Below are positions 17,640 to 26,666 of a stretch of DNA of 64,000 nucleotides, one piece after another; position 1 is the stretch's first letter, and each line of letters begins with the position of its first letter. The notes under the pieces were generated by a model. The model saw only the letters and a list, made by a program, of their open reading frames with translations, had not been told where the DNA came from and searched no databases. This DNA comes from Leclercia pneumoniae. GTDB lineage: Bacteria > Pseudomonadota > Gammaproteobacteria > Enterobacterales > Enterobacteriaceae. Position numbers and translations under genes: made by a program. Where the stretch lies: NCBI RefSeq assembly GCF_017348915.1, contig NZ_CP071383.1:2170001-2234000 (forward strand), written 5' to 3'.

Positions 17640-18658
17640 TCAGCACCTCCGCGCCCGATACGGGGGTCGATCCACAGATAGAGCAGATCCACCACCAGAT
17701 TGACTATCACGTAGGCCAGCGACACCACCACTGCAAAGCCCATTACTGACGGAAAATCCAGTGCCTGAATCGAGGTCACCACCCAGGCACCCATTCCCGG
17801 CCAGGCAAAGACGGTTTCGGTCAGCACCGCGCCATAGAGGAGGTCGCCCAGCGCCAGCCCCAGCACGGTGATGGACGGGATCATCGCGTTCGGCAAGGCA
17901 TAGCGCATAATGATGTACCAGCCAGGCAGACCGCTGGCGCGGGCGGTACGAATATAATCCTCGCTAAGCTGTTCCAGCATTGCAGAACGGATCTGCCGCG
18001 CCACAATCCCCAGGTGGACAAAGGCCAGGGTCAGGGCGGGTAAAATCAGGTGCTGAAGCGCATTAAAGAAGACTTCGCCATTGCCTTCGATCAGCGCATC
18101 TATCAGGTAGAAGCCGGTGAAATGAGCAGGGGGATCCAGCCAGTCGTCAAGCCTGCCGCCGCCGGGCAGAATTTGTAGCTGACCGTAAAAGAGAACAATC
18201 ACCCCCAGCCCTAGCCAGAAAGCGGGGGTCGAAATACCGGTGATGGCCATCAGGCGCACCAGATGATCCAGCCAGCGGTTACGGTAAACAGCCGACAAAA
18301 TCCCGAGCGGCACGCCAATGAGCAGCGCCAGCAACAGGGCGCAGAACGCCAGTTCGAGGGTCGCCGGGAAGAACGCCTTCAACTCCTCCACCACCGGGCG
18401 GCCAGTGCGTATCGACGTCCCCAAATCGCCGTGTGCCAGCGCATTCACGTAGTGGCCAAATTGCACATATAACGGTTGGTCGAGCCCCAGCTGTAGCCGA
18501 ATATTTTGCACAATCTCCTCACTGGCGCGGTCGCCTGCCAGCAGACGCGCCGGATCGCCGGGGATCATGTGCGAAATAATAAAGGTGATGATACAGACGC
18601 CAGCCACGACCAGGATAAGCCCCCAGCAGCGCTGCCGCACAATGCTCCAGAATGTCAT
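17636..18658 (-). CDS. ddpB: D-Ala-D-Ala transporter permease DdpB
   Basis: 340 residues, identical in length to E. coli DdpB. It has an N-terminal membrane helix (residues 9-31), a periplasmic loop with PGDPARLLAGDRAS, and the DppB-type EAA loop ARASGLPGWYIIMRYALPNA. GGAGGGG lies directly upstream of the start. A 42-bp gap separates it from ddpA. Confidence 0.96.
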   Translation of the reverse strand: MTFWSIVRQRCWGLILVVAGVCIITFIISHMIPGDPARLLAGDRASEEIVQNIRLQLGLDQPLYVQFGHYVNALAHGDLGTSIRTGRPVVEELKAFFPATLELAFCALLLALLIGVPLGILSAVYRNRWLDHLVRLMAITGISTPAFWLGLGVIVLFYGQLQILPGGGRLDDWLDPPAHFTGFYLIDALIEGNGEVFFNALQHLILPALTLAFVHLGIVARQIRSAMLEQLSEDYIRTARASGLPGWYIIMRYALPNAMIPSITVLGLALGDLLYGAVLTETVFAWPGMGAWVVTSIQALDFPSVMGFAVVVSLAYVIVNLVVDLLYLWIDPRIGRGGAE

Positions 18659-18700
18659 ACGCCCCTCCTGCGGCGCCGGGCCCCCGGCGCCGGCTCACGC

Positions 18701-20239
18701 TTATTTGCTCATCGTGGCGATGTTGAACACCTGCTCAAGCATCGGGTTAAAGGTGAAACCTTTGACCTCTTTGTTCATCGCCAGCTGGTAGTTTTTCTGG
18801 AACAGATAGACGTAGGCCGCTTCGTCGATCACGATCTTCTGCGCCTGCTGGTAATCTTTGGTCCGTTCGGCCTGGTCGGTGGTCTTCAACGCACTTTGCA
18901 GCAGCGAATCGACCGTTTTGTTCTCATAGAAAGCGCGGTTACCCGGTAGCCCTTTTTTGTCCGATTCGAACCAGTAGTTCATAAACATGTACGGGTCGGC
19001 GAAATCCGGACTCCAGTTACCTATCGCCATGTCGTAATCGCCTTTGCCTACGCGATCCCGCATGGTGGCGTTCGCCAGTTTTTCCAGCTTGACGTTAATA
19101 CCGAGCTTACCAAGGCTGGCCTGGGTAGAGAGGGCGATCGGCTCCCAGTTCGGATCGTTATCTGAGTAGAGGAAGGTGAGGCTGGCCGGTTTCTCTTTCA
19201 CCTTTTCCAGCGCCGCTTTGGCCTTGGCTTCGTCCAGACTGTACTGCTGGGCCGTTGCGTCAAAGCCCCACATCCCCTCAGGAATGGGGCCGCGCATCTG
19301 CTTACCGTTGCCGCTCAGAATCCCTTTCACCATCCCCTGATAATCGGTAGACCAGGAGATGGCCCGACGCAGATCGACCTGGTTCAATGGCGCTTTGCTG
19401 TTGTTCAGGTAGAGGTAGGTCACTCGCAGGGAGGGGTACTCGGCCACGGCCACTTTGCCCTCCTGCTTCAGGGCGGTAAGCTGATCCACCGGCAGGGCAT
19501 CGGCGATATCGATATCACCCCGCGAAAGCTGCAGACGGCGAGATGCGCTCTCACCGATGATCTTCACCGATACGCGCTTAAACGCCGGTTTTTTCCCCGG
19601 CCAGTGCGGGTTGGGTACCAGGATTAACTGCTGGCCTTTCTGCCAGCTTTTCAACATAAAGGGACCGGATCCGGCCGTGTGTTGCGCCAGATATCCGCGC
19701 GCATCATCCGCCGCGTTAGCTTTCAGGACCGCCGGGTTAATAATCGAGGCCCCATCGTTGGCCAGCGTATAGAGGAATGGCGCAAACGGCTGGTTCAGAG
19801 TGAATTTCACCGTGTGCGCATCCACCGCTTCGACCTGCAAATCTTTAGGGAAGGCCTCTGCCGGTCCCTGACCAATTTTCAGCAGCCGCTCAAACGAGGC
19901 CTTGACTGCCTCAGCGGTGACCGGGGTGCCGTCGGCGAAACGGGCGTTGTCTTGCAGGGTGAAGGTCCAGGTTTTCTGGTCTTCGGACGCTTTCCAGCCG
20001 CTGGCAAGATCGCCTTCAATCTCCGTTGAGCCCGGCTTGTACTGCACCAGACGTTGATAAGAGGGGTAGGTCACCGTCCAGTCGTTATTATCGATGGTCA
20101 CGGCCGGATCGAGGGTTTGCGGGTCGGCGGCTTTACCAATGACCAGCATATCTTTCGGCACCGCGGCCTGAGCGGCAGGGAGCGCCAGGGCGAGGGCCGC
20201 GGCAATCAGCGCGGGGCGAAACAGGTTGAGTGTGTTCAT
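18701..20239 (-). CDS. ddpA: D-Ala-D-Ala periplasmic binding protein DdpA
   Basis: 512 residues with a signal peptide (1-25, ending PAAQA) and an extracellular solute-binding domain of the DppA/OppA class. It matches E. coli DdpA, including ADPQTLDPAVTIDNNDWTVT. It captures D-Ala-D-Ala released from peptidoglycan in the periplasm for DdpBCDF. The homologous start with GGAGCC upstream is 20239; the frame runs on to 20359, overlapping ddpX. Confidence 0.96.
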   Translation of the reverse strand: MNTLNLFRPALIAAALALALPAAQAAVPKDMLVIGKAADPQTLDPAVTIDNNDWTVTYPSYQRLVQYKPGSTEIEGDLASGWKASEDQKTWTFTLQDNARFADGTPVTAEAVKASFERLLKIGQGPAEAFPKDLQVEAVDAHTVKFTLNQPFAPFLYTLANDGASIINPAVLKANAADDARGYLAQHTAGSGPFMLKSWQKGQQLILVPNPHWPGKKPAFKRVSVKIIGESASRRLQLSRGDIDIADALPVDQLTALKQEGKVAVAEYPSLRVTYLYLNNSKAPLNQVDLRRAISWSTDYQGMVKGILSGNGKQMRGPIPEGMWGFDATAQQYSLDEAKAKAALEKVKEKPASLTFLYSDNDPNWEPIALSTQASLGKLGINVKLEKLANATMRDRVGKGDYDMAIGNWSPDFADPYMFMNYWFESDKKGLPGNRAFYENKTVDSLLQSALKTTDQAERTKDYQQAQKIVIDEAAYVYLFQKNYQLAMNKEVKGFTFNPMLEQVFNIATMSK

Positions 20240-20270
20240 AGCAAGGCTCCAGCGAGTAAAAGGGTGTGCG

Positions 20271-20825
20271 TCAAAAACAGGCGAAACGGTCTTCAAGCAG
20301 CGGATAGCTGGCAGCAAGCGGCAGCTCGAAGTGCCACCATTCGGAACTGATGCCAACAAATCCCCCGCCGGCCATGATGCCGTTCAGCAGCAGACGGTTG
20401 CGCTGCGCCTCTGGCGGAACGGAGGAGTGAAAGGCGTGAGAGCGGTCGTGCATTTCGTCAAAGCCCGCCCCCATATCCAGCACCGCCCCGCGGGCGTCCA
20501 TCAGCGTGACGTCGATAGCCGTACCGCGGCTGTGGTTCGAGCCGGTAGAGACATCCACCACGTATTGCGGATCCGGGCATGCCTCCCACAGGCGAGCCTG
20601 GGCCGCCTGCGGGCGATAGGCGTCATACACCAGCAGCTGTAAACCGGCGAGGTCGGCAATACTTATCGCTTTCGCCAGCGCGGTTATAGCATCCGGATGC
20701 AGCAGACAGCGCGCCTCGCGGTAGACAGGGCGGCCGGTAATGTTGTCGGCCGTGGCATACTTCAGGTCGATATGCAGGGTAGGAAACGTCCTGGCGACGT
20801 CGACCAGTTGACACTCTTCGGGCAT
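20271..20825 (-). CDS. ddpX: D-alanyl-D-alanine dipeptidase DdpX
   Basis: 184 residues, a VanX-type zinc dipeptidase that hydrolyses D-Ala-D-Ala in the cytoplasm so that peptidoglycan-derived D-Ala can be used as a nutrient. Zinc ligands are seen in SNHSRGTAID (His and Asp) and EWWHFE (catalytic Glu and His). It is slightly shorter than the 193 residues I recall for E. coli DdpX, ending at DRFACF. It is the first enzyme gene of the operon, 11 bp after the RpiR regulator, with a good GGAGCGGAG site. Confidence 0.95.
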   Translation of the reverse strand: MPEECQLVDVARTFPTLHIDLKYATADNITGRPVYREARCLLHPDAITALAKAISIADLAGLQLLVYDAYRPQAAQARLWEACPDPQYVVDVSTGSNHSRGTAIDVTLMDARGAVLDMGAGFDEMHDRSHAFHSSVPPEAQRNRLLLNGIMAGGGFVGISSEWWHFELPLAASYPLLEDRFACF

Positions 20826-20836
20826 AGCTCCGCTCC

Positions 20837-21703
20837 TTAACGTTCGAATTGACCAAACTCTTGTTGTAATTGCCGGTTTGCCGCCAGGCGGGTGGGCAGG
20901 GCATCGCCCAGCGCCTGGACCACGCCCGACAGCAGCAGGTTAAATAGGCAGCTCACCGGGGCCAGAGAGTCCCAGAAGTGGCCGGTATCGGTTTTCACCT
21001 GCAGAAGATCGATGGGGTAATCCCGCGCCCAGGGGCACCAGATATCGGTGATCAGTACGGTACGGATCTGTCGCTCACAGGCTACCCGGCAAAACTGACG
21101 GGCCACCGAGGAGTAAGCGCGGGTATCGGTCAGTACCACGTAGGGGTGGCTAAAGCCGGAGTTGAGCGACTCAACCCAGCTGCCGGAGAGCCCTTCGCTA
21201 TAAATGACGCGCGGACGCAGATACTCCAGATGGCTGAAGAAGGCGTTGGCGATGCCGCGGGTGGACTGGATCCCCAGCACAAAGACCGCGTCAGCGGTGG
21301 CCAGATGGTGTACCACCCGTTGAAAACCCTCGCTTTGCGCCAGCTGGTAGACATGCCCTATAGCATCCATTTCCAGCGCGAGAGAGCGCTGCGCCCGGTC
21401 AGGAAGCGTCTGCTGCTGCTGCCAGGAGTCGAGACGCTCTTTCATCCCCCAGGGCTGATAGGGGGCGGCAGGCCATTCGCGCAGACTTTTTTTGGCATCA
21501 TCCAGATTGCGATAACCCAGTTTGCGTAAGTAACGTCCCACGGTGATACCGCTGGTGCCGGTGGCCTGCGCGATGCTCTCTGCCGTTTCAAACGGGATTT
21601 GACCCGCATGGGCCAGCAGCCAGCTCGCAACCCGTTTCTCGGTAGGGGTGAGCTGGCTAAAACCGCCTTCTATACGCGCCAGAAATTCAGTGTGTGGAGT
21701 CAT
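20837..21703 (-). CDS. RpiR/MurR-family regulator heading the ddp operon
   Basis: 288 residues: an N-terminal RpiR-type helix-turn-helix (residues about 1-75, with AESIAQATGTSGITVGRYLRKLGY) and a C-terminal SIS sugar-isomerase-like domain (from about 120, with VFVLGIQSTRGIA) that binds phosphosugars or amino-sugar derivatives. It lies 11 bp upstream of ddpX on the same strand and is almost surely co-transcribed. E. coli has no such regulator next to ddp, as far as I recall. A cell-wall sugar ligand (for example a muramic acid derivative) is plausible but inferred. Confidence 0.85.
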   Translation of the reverse strand: MTPHTEFLARIEGGFSQLTPTEKRVASWLLAHAGQIPFETAESIAQATGTSGITVGRYLRKLGYRNLDDAKKSLREWPAAPYQPWGMKERLDSWQQQQTLPDRAQRSLALEMDAIGHVYQLAQSEGFQRVVHHLATADAVFVLGIQSTRGIANAFFSHLEYLRPRVIYSEGLSGSWVESLNSGFSHPYVVLTDTRAYSSVARQFCRVACERQIRTVLITDIWCPWARDYPIDLLQVKTDTGHFWDSLAPVSCLFNLLLSGVVQALGDALPTRLAANRQLQQEFGQFER

Positions 21704-21977
21704 GCCGCCTCGCTGTTAACGGGTTGTCATCACCGGAAAAACTGTTACCTGATTAACAATGCAGGACGCGTGCCAATCCAGCCCATGCCAGAAATGGCGG
21801 GTTTCTCTGCAATATTCAATTAACTTATGAGTAACATTAGTGCAACATGGCGCACTTTTGGTGCAGCCAGGCCGCGTTGAAGGTATGAAATTAGTGAGTA
21901 CGTCACGGGCATCACATTTTTGTGGGCCGGGAGAAACGCGCTAAGATAGCGTCAATCCCATTCTGGAAAGGAAGCCC

Positions 21978-23447
21978 ATGCGCGCCCAGATGTTCTCCAC
22001 CGTGAAAATTGTCGCTAAGGTACTGGGCGTCGTCCTGATCGTGCTGCTGGCCTTCCGGATTTATAAATCGCAGACCGGCCCCGCGCTGCACCCGTGGCAC
22101 ACCTGGACTGCGCCGGAGATGTCGGCGCGCGATATTGATCAGGCGACGTTTGCCGATTATCTGCGTCAGGAAGGGCAGATCTTCCAGGCATTACAGCGCG
22201 ACGTGGTGGATAAGACAAAAGGTGACGAGCAGACGCCGCTGAACCGCTATTACCGCAACAGCCTGGTCTGGCCCGGACAGTTTTCGTTGCAGGGGAATCG
22301 CTCCCGGGTGCTGCTGCCTGAGGGTACGCCACGCGGTACGGTGGTGTTACTGCATGGACTAACTGACTCCCCCTACAGCGTGCAGCGCATCGCCGCCGAC
22401 TATCAACAGCGTGGATTTGTGGCCGTCGTGCCGCGTCTGCCGGGCCACGGTACCGCACCGGGCGCGCTCAGTGATGTGGAGTGGGAGCAGTGGATGGCGG
22501 TGACCCGTCTGGCCGTGCGTGAAGCCCATCGTCTTGGCGGGGCAAAGGTGCCGCTGCATCTGGTGGGCTACTCCAACGGCGGGGCGCTGGCGTTGAAATA
22601 CGCTCTCGACGCCCTTGATGACAACCACCTGGCGAAACCCCAGCAGCTGATTTTGATTTCGCCGATGATTGGCGTCAGCGCCTTCGCCCGTTTTGCCGGG
22701 CTGGCGGGGCTGCCCGCGCTGCTTCCGCCCTTCGCCAAAGCGGCATGGCTGAATATTCAGCCGGAATACAATCCCTTTAAATACAACTCGTTCCCAGTGA
22801 ACGGGGCGCGCCAGAGTTGGCAACTGACCCAGGCGTTGCAACAGCAGATCCGCCGTTATGCCGACAAGCAGAGCCTGACGGCGCTTCCTCCGGTACTGGC
22901 CTTCCAGTCTGTTATGGACAGCACCGTCAGCACCCGTGCGGTGGTGGATATGCTGTTTAATCTGCTTCCGTCTAACGGCAGCGAGCTGGTCATTTTTGAC
23001 ATCAACTAGGCCGCCAGTCTGCGCCCGTTCCTGCGTCCGGGGGCGTATCTTTCGGTTGATGCGCTGTTACCTCCGCCGCCGCGCCGATATACGACGACGG
23101 TGGTGACCAATGCCTCGGCGCAGACCCTGAAAACGGTCGCGCGCAGGCTGCCCGCCGGGGCAGTGGCGGCGCAGATTACGCCGCTCACTACCCCCTGGCC
23201 GGCAGATATCTATTCCCTCTCACACGTGGCGCTGCCGTTCCCGCCGCAGGACGATCTCTACGGTACCCGGCCAGTCGATCCGCAGCGGTTTGGCATAAAT
23301 CTGGGTAATGCGGCCCTGCGTGGCGAAACGGGGGGATTGATCGCCGGCATGGACGCCATGATGCGACTTACCTCAAACCCTTTCTACGACTATATGTTAC
23401 AGCGGATCGTGCAAACAGCGCCCAGTACGCCAGCGCCAGCCCGCTGA
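21978..23447 (+). pseudogene. Alpha/beta hydrolase interrupted by an in-frame amber codon
   Basis: One reading frame runs from ATG 21978 to TGA 23447 with a single TAG at 23007-23009. The first part (343 residues) has an N-terminal membrane anchor (about 10-26), the oxyanion region LLHGLTDSPYS, the nucleophile GYSNGG and the acid region SVMDSTVS. The part after the TAG continues in frame for about 145 residues, with SLSHVALPFPPQDDLYG likely carrying the catalytic His. The protein that would stop at the amber codon lacks that His and should be inactive. A single base change or a natural suppressor would restore it. The 3' end overlaps the convergent MFS gene by 80 bp. Confidence 0.8.
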
Positions 23448-24588
23448 TGAACGCGCCCGCAGCACAGACGGCGTGCCAGCCACCCCAGGCCCACAAATGG
23501 GTGGCGAGCCACGCGCCGCTGGCGCTACCCAGCGAATAGAAAGCCATATACACCGCAACCAGACGGCTGGTTGCCTGCGGGCGTTGCGCGAAGATCAGGC
23601 TCTGGCTCGTGACGTGCACCGCCTGTACGGCAAAATCCAGCAGAATGATGCCCAGCGTCAGAATGATAAGAGACCCTTCGCCGCAGGCCATCAGCCCCCA
23701 GCTCAGTAACAGCAGCAACAGTGCCCAGCCTGTGACCCGCAGCCCCAGGCCGCGATCCGCCAGGAGACCAGCCTGACGCGCCGCCAGCGCCCCGGCAATG
23801 CCCGCTATCCCGAACAGACCAATCTGGCCCGGGCTGAGGTCATACGGCGCACCGCTTAACGGGAACACCAGCGAGGTCCAGAGCAGGCTAAAAGCCATAA
23901 AAATCAGCAGAGCGAGGAGGGCGCGTACCCGCAGCACAGGCAGTTCCCGCCAGAGCGCAAACAGCGAGAGCAGCAGCTCGCTATAGGGGCGAGGCGGCTT
24001 CTGCGTTTCCTCCTGCGGCGCAGTGCGGATAAAGAGCAGCGCCATGCCCAGCATCGCCAGGGCAGAAAAGAGAAGCACAATACGCCAGGAGCTCCACTCC
24101 CCAAGCAACCCGGCCACCACTCGCGCCAGTAAGATCCCCAGCACCACGCCGCTCGTGACTCTCCCAGTCGCTTCGCCCCGGCGCGCACTCTCCGTCAGGC
24201 TGGCGGTATAGGCCACCACAATCTGGACCACCACCGCCAGCAGTCCCACCACGCCCATAAGGGTGCTGAGCATCAGCAATGACCCTGCCTGCGAGGCGAT
24301 CGCCAGCAGCAGGCTACTCATTAGCATCAATGAGGCGATCAGCGTTTTACGATTCACTCTGTCGCCCAGCGGCACTAAAAACAGCAGCCCCAGCCCATAG
24401 CCCGTCTGGGTCGCGGTGATAATCCATCCCATGCTTGCGGTACGCGCGTGCAGGTCATGGGCAATCTGGTCGAGAAGGGGCTGGGTCATATAGACATTGG
24501 CTACCGCAAACGCGCAGAGCACGGCGAAGAGAAACAGCTGCCGGGAGGTGAGCAGCGGCGTGGCGCGTGACGATTCGGTCAGGCTCAT
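23368..24588 (-). CDS. MFS transporter (DHA1 type), HxlR-linked
   Basis: About 406 residues with twelve predicted membrane segments and the MFS loop motif LGDRVNRKTLI after helix 2. It resembles drug-proton antiporters or sugar-efflux proteins of the YbcL/YdhP kind; the substrate is unknown. Two ATGs (24594 and 24588) are close; the second has better spacing from GAGGG. It is divergent from an HxlR regulator, with two identical-pattern palindromes in the shared promoter region, so it is likely repressed by that protein. Confidence 0.85.
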   Translation of the reverse strand: MSLTESSRATPLLTSRQLFLFAVLCAFAVANVYMTQPLLDQIAHDLHARTASMGWIITATQTGYGLGLLFLVPLGDRVNRKTLIASLMLMSSLLLAIASQAGSLLMLSTLMGVVGLLAVVVQIVVAYTASLTESARRGEATGRVTSGVVLGILLARVVAGLLGEWSSWRIVLLFSALAMLGMALLFIRTAPQEETQKPPRPYSELLLSLFALWRELPVLRVRALLALLIFMAFSLLWTSLVFPLSGAPYDLSPGQIGLFGIAGIAGALAARQAGLLADRGLGLRVTGWALLLLLLSWGLMACGEGSLIILTLGIILLDFAVQAVHVTSQSLIFAQRPQATSRLVAVYMAFYSLGSASGAWLATHLWAWGGWHAVCAAGAFISGLALAYWALFARSAVTYSRRKGLR

Positions 24589-24605
24589 TTGCATTACCCT
24601 CTAAA

Positions 24606-24626
24606 CTGGTTTTAAATAAAAACCAG
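24606..24626. promoter_or_regulatory. HxlR operator, copy 1 (CTGGTT-N9-AACCAG)
   Basis: A 21-bp palindrome in the 96-bp gap between the divergent MFS and HxlR genes. Copy 2 has the same arms and spacer length, with centres 37 bp apart. Confidence 0.6.
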
Positions 24627-24642
24627 ATTACTATCACCTGGT

Positions 24643-24663
24643 CTGGTTTTTATTTGCAACCAG
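24643..24663. promoter_or_regulatory. HxlR operator, copy 2 (CTGGTT-N9-AACCAG)
   Basis: Second 21-bp copy with exactly the same six-base arms, ending 21 bp before the HxlR start codon and overlapping the likely promoter. Confidence 0.6.
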
Positions 24664-24684
24664 TTTTTACGTAGAGGGTACTTT

Positions 24685-25146
24685 ATGACGCACGAAGAGA
24701 CGTTTATCACCACCACCTGTCCGGTAGCCCGCAGCGTGAATGTGCTGGGCGATCGCTGGATATTGATGATTATCCGCGACGCGTTTGACGGAATTTCCCG
24801 CTTTAGTGATTTTCAAAAGAGTACCGGCGTGGCCAAAAATATCCTGGCCGCGCGGCTAAAAACTCTGACAGAGGCAGGCATCCTGATGCAGACCCCAGCC
24901 AGCGAAGGCGGGGCATATAAGGCTTATCATCTGACTGCGCGTGGTGAGGCGCTCTTCCCGCTGGTTGTCTGCCTGCGTCAATGGGGTGAGATGAACCTGT
25001 TTAACGAAGGCGAGGCGATGTCTCATCTGCAAACGGCCGATGGGCAATCCCTTGCGAAACTGGAGGTCACGGATAAGGATGGCAACCGGGTGGAGGCCCG
25101 AGAAACCCGCCGTGTTATCGCTCCTGACGGCAAGCATTCAAATTAG
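24685..25146 (+). CDS. HxlR-family winged-helix regulator
   Basis: 153 residues with the HxlR core: CPVARSVNVLGDRWILMIIRD near the N-terminus (cysteine at 13), then RFSDFQKSTGVAKNILAARLKTL and the wing region. HxlR proteins respond to aldehydes, quinones or oxidants, often through the N-terminal Cys. AGAGGG lies six bases before the start. It is divergent from the MFS gene and likely represses both. Confidence 0.9.
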   Translation: MTHEETFITTTCPVARSVNVLGDRWILMIIRDAFDGISRFSDFQKSTGVAKNILAARLKTLTEAGILMQTPASEGGAYKAYHLTARGEALFPLVVCLRQWGEMNLFNEGEAMSHLQTADGQSLAKLEVTDKDGNRVEARETRRVIAPDGKHSN

Positions 25147-25264
25147 TTATATTCATGTCAGAATATGTATAATTCACAGGCCGCAACGATATCTTTAGTA
25201 GCACAATATGAAGTATGCTAAACAATAGCTTATAACAACATTTCACCGACCGGGACCCATTGCT

Positions 25265-26479
25265 GTGCTGACTACACTTATCTACCGAAGCCAGTTAAAT
25301 TCCTCCTGCGAATTGTTATCTATCACCGCTTTGATTGAAAAAGCGAAGCACAGCAATGTGAAGTTGGGTGTCACCGGTATTTTGCTCTTTAACGGTACGG
25401 AATTTTTGCAAATTCTCGAGGGGGCAGAAGAGACCGTCGATACGCTTTTCAAGACCATCCGGGACGACAGGCGGCACCATAGCGTGGTGGAGCTGATGCG
25501 CGATTATGGCCCGCGTCGTCGTTTTGAAAACGTGGGAATGTTGCTTTTCGATCTGCGCGTTGATATGCCGAAATCCATCCTGACCTCCGTGCTGAGCTAC
25601 AGCAAAATAGAACGCTATCTGGCTTCGGAAGATCGGGTTTTCAAATTCATTCAGCAATTTATTAGCAAAACTCAGCGGCCAGAGCCTGCCGCGACCTCGT
25701 CTCCTGAACGGTGGACACTCACCCAGGAGCAGGCCCCCTTTGGCCCGCCGCGGGGTGAGCTGATCGATAACCAGATGTGCCAGTTCGCCCTGCAGCCGAT
25801 TGTCGAGCCTGGTGAAGGAAAAATCTCCTCGCTGGAAGCCCTGATCCGCAGTAATGACGGAGGCAGCCCGGAGCGCTTTTTCAGCGCTATCGACAGCGAT
25901 AAAGTTTACGAAGTGGATCTGCAAACCAAAGCGTATGCCTTCGCGCTGGCCGAAAAAATTGGTATTGGCGATCATAAAATCGCCATCAATCTGCTGCCGA
26001 TGTCGCTGGTAAATGTGCCCGGCGCGGTGGAATTTTTGATGGAGCAGATCCTGCGCCATGGTCTGGTGCCGGAGCAGGTGGTCATTGAGGTGACGGAGAA
26101 CGAGATGATCTCCGGTTTCAATCAGTTTAATAGCGCGATCAAACAGCTGCGGGCCGCCGGTATCGGTCTGGCTATCGATGATTTTGGTTCGGGTTACGCG
26201 GGGCTGTCCCTGCTGACCCGTTTCCAGCCCGATAAAATCAAGATCGACCGCGAGATTGTCAGCAATATTCACCTCAGCGGCCCGAAACAGGCGATCGTGA
26301 AATCTATCGTCAGCTGCTGCGCCGACCTGGGCATCACCCTGGTGGCCGAAGGAATTGAGAAGATGGAAGAGTGGTGCTGGCTGGAAACGGCCGGGATTAA
26401 GCGCTTCCAGGGCTTCCTCTTCGCCCGCCCACAGCTTAACGGCGTGGGTACCATCAACTGGCCACACATCGCCTCCTGA
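25265..26479 (+). CDS. blrP1: Blue-light-regulated c-di-GMP phosphodiesterase (BLUF-EAL)
   Basis: 404 residues: an N-terminal BLUF flavin photoreceptor domain (1-95; Tyr7, Asn31 and Gln49 are the expected flavin-switch residues) and a C-terminal EAL domain (about 170-400). EAL residues are present as EALIR (191-195), INLLP, EVTENE, DDFGSGYAG, KIKID and AEGIE, so it should hydrolyse c-di-GMP. It is closer to Klebsiella BlrP1 than to E. coli BluF, which has lost catalytic residues. The start codon is GTG, since homologues begin MLTTLIYRS. It acts in the cytoplasm and links blue light to biofilm control. It stands alone, upstream of the tre operon. Confidence 0.93.
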   Translation: MLTTLIYRSQLNSSCELLSITALIEKAKHSNVKLGVTGILLFNGTEFLQILEGAEETVDTLFKTIRDDRRHHSVVELMRDYGPRRRFENVGMLLFDLRVDMPKSILTSVLSYSKIERYLASEDRVFKFIQQFISKTQRPEPAATSSPERWTLTQEQAPFGPPRGELIDNQMCQFALQPIVEPGEGKISSLEALIRSNDGGSPERFFSAIDSDKVYEVDLQTKAYAFALAEKIGIGDHKIAINLLPMSLVNVPGAVEFLMEQILRHGLVPEQVVIEVTENEMISGFNQFNSAIKQLRAAGIGLAIDDFGSGYAGLSLLTRFQPDKIKIDREIVSNIHLSGPKQAIVKSIVSCCADLGITLVAEGIEKMEEWCWLETAGIKRFQGFLFARPQLNGVGTINWPHIAS

Positions 26480-26666
26480 ACCCTTCCCCTGGCGGGGCCT
26501 CCCCGCCACCTGTTAATTGTTCGCACACCCGCCACAGCACAGCGCTAACCTGGTCTATAGTTTATCTTCGTGCGCTAAGCATTCACGTCATGTTACGGCT
26601 TTTCTCCTCCGCGTAACCATCCAGTTAAGCAGCCCAGGGGCAGTTCGGGTAAAACGAGGTGATCGT

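Noticed and set aside
20859..20875. Sequence TTGTTGTAATTG resembling a Tus/Ter site
   Set aside because: It lacks the conserved GTTGTAACTA core and lies in the RpiR coding sequence. I found no Ter site by eye.
25316..26509. 397-codon minus-strand frame opposite blrP1
   Set aside because: Antisense shadow; the plus strand encodes a clear BLUF-EAL protein.
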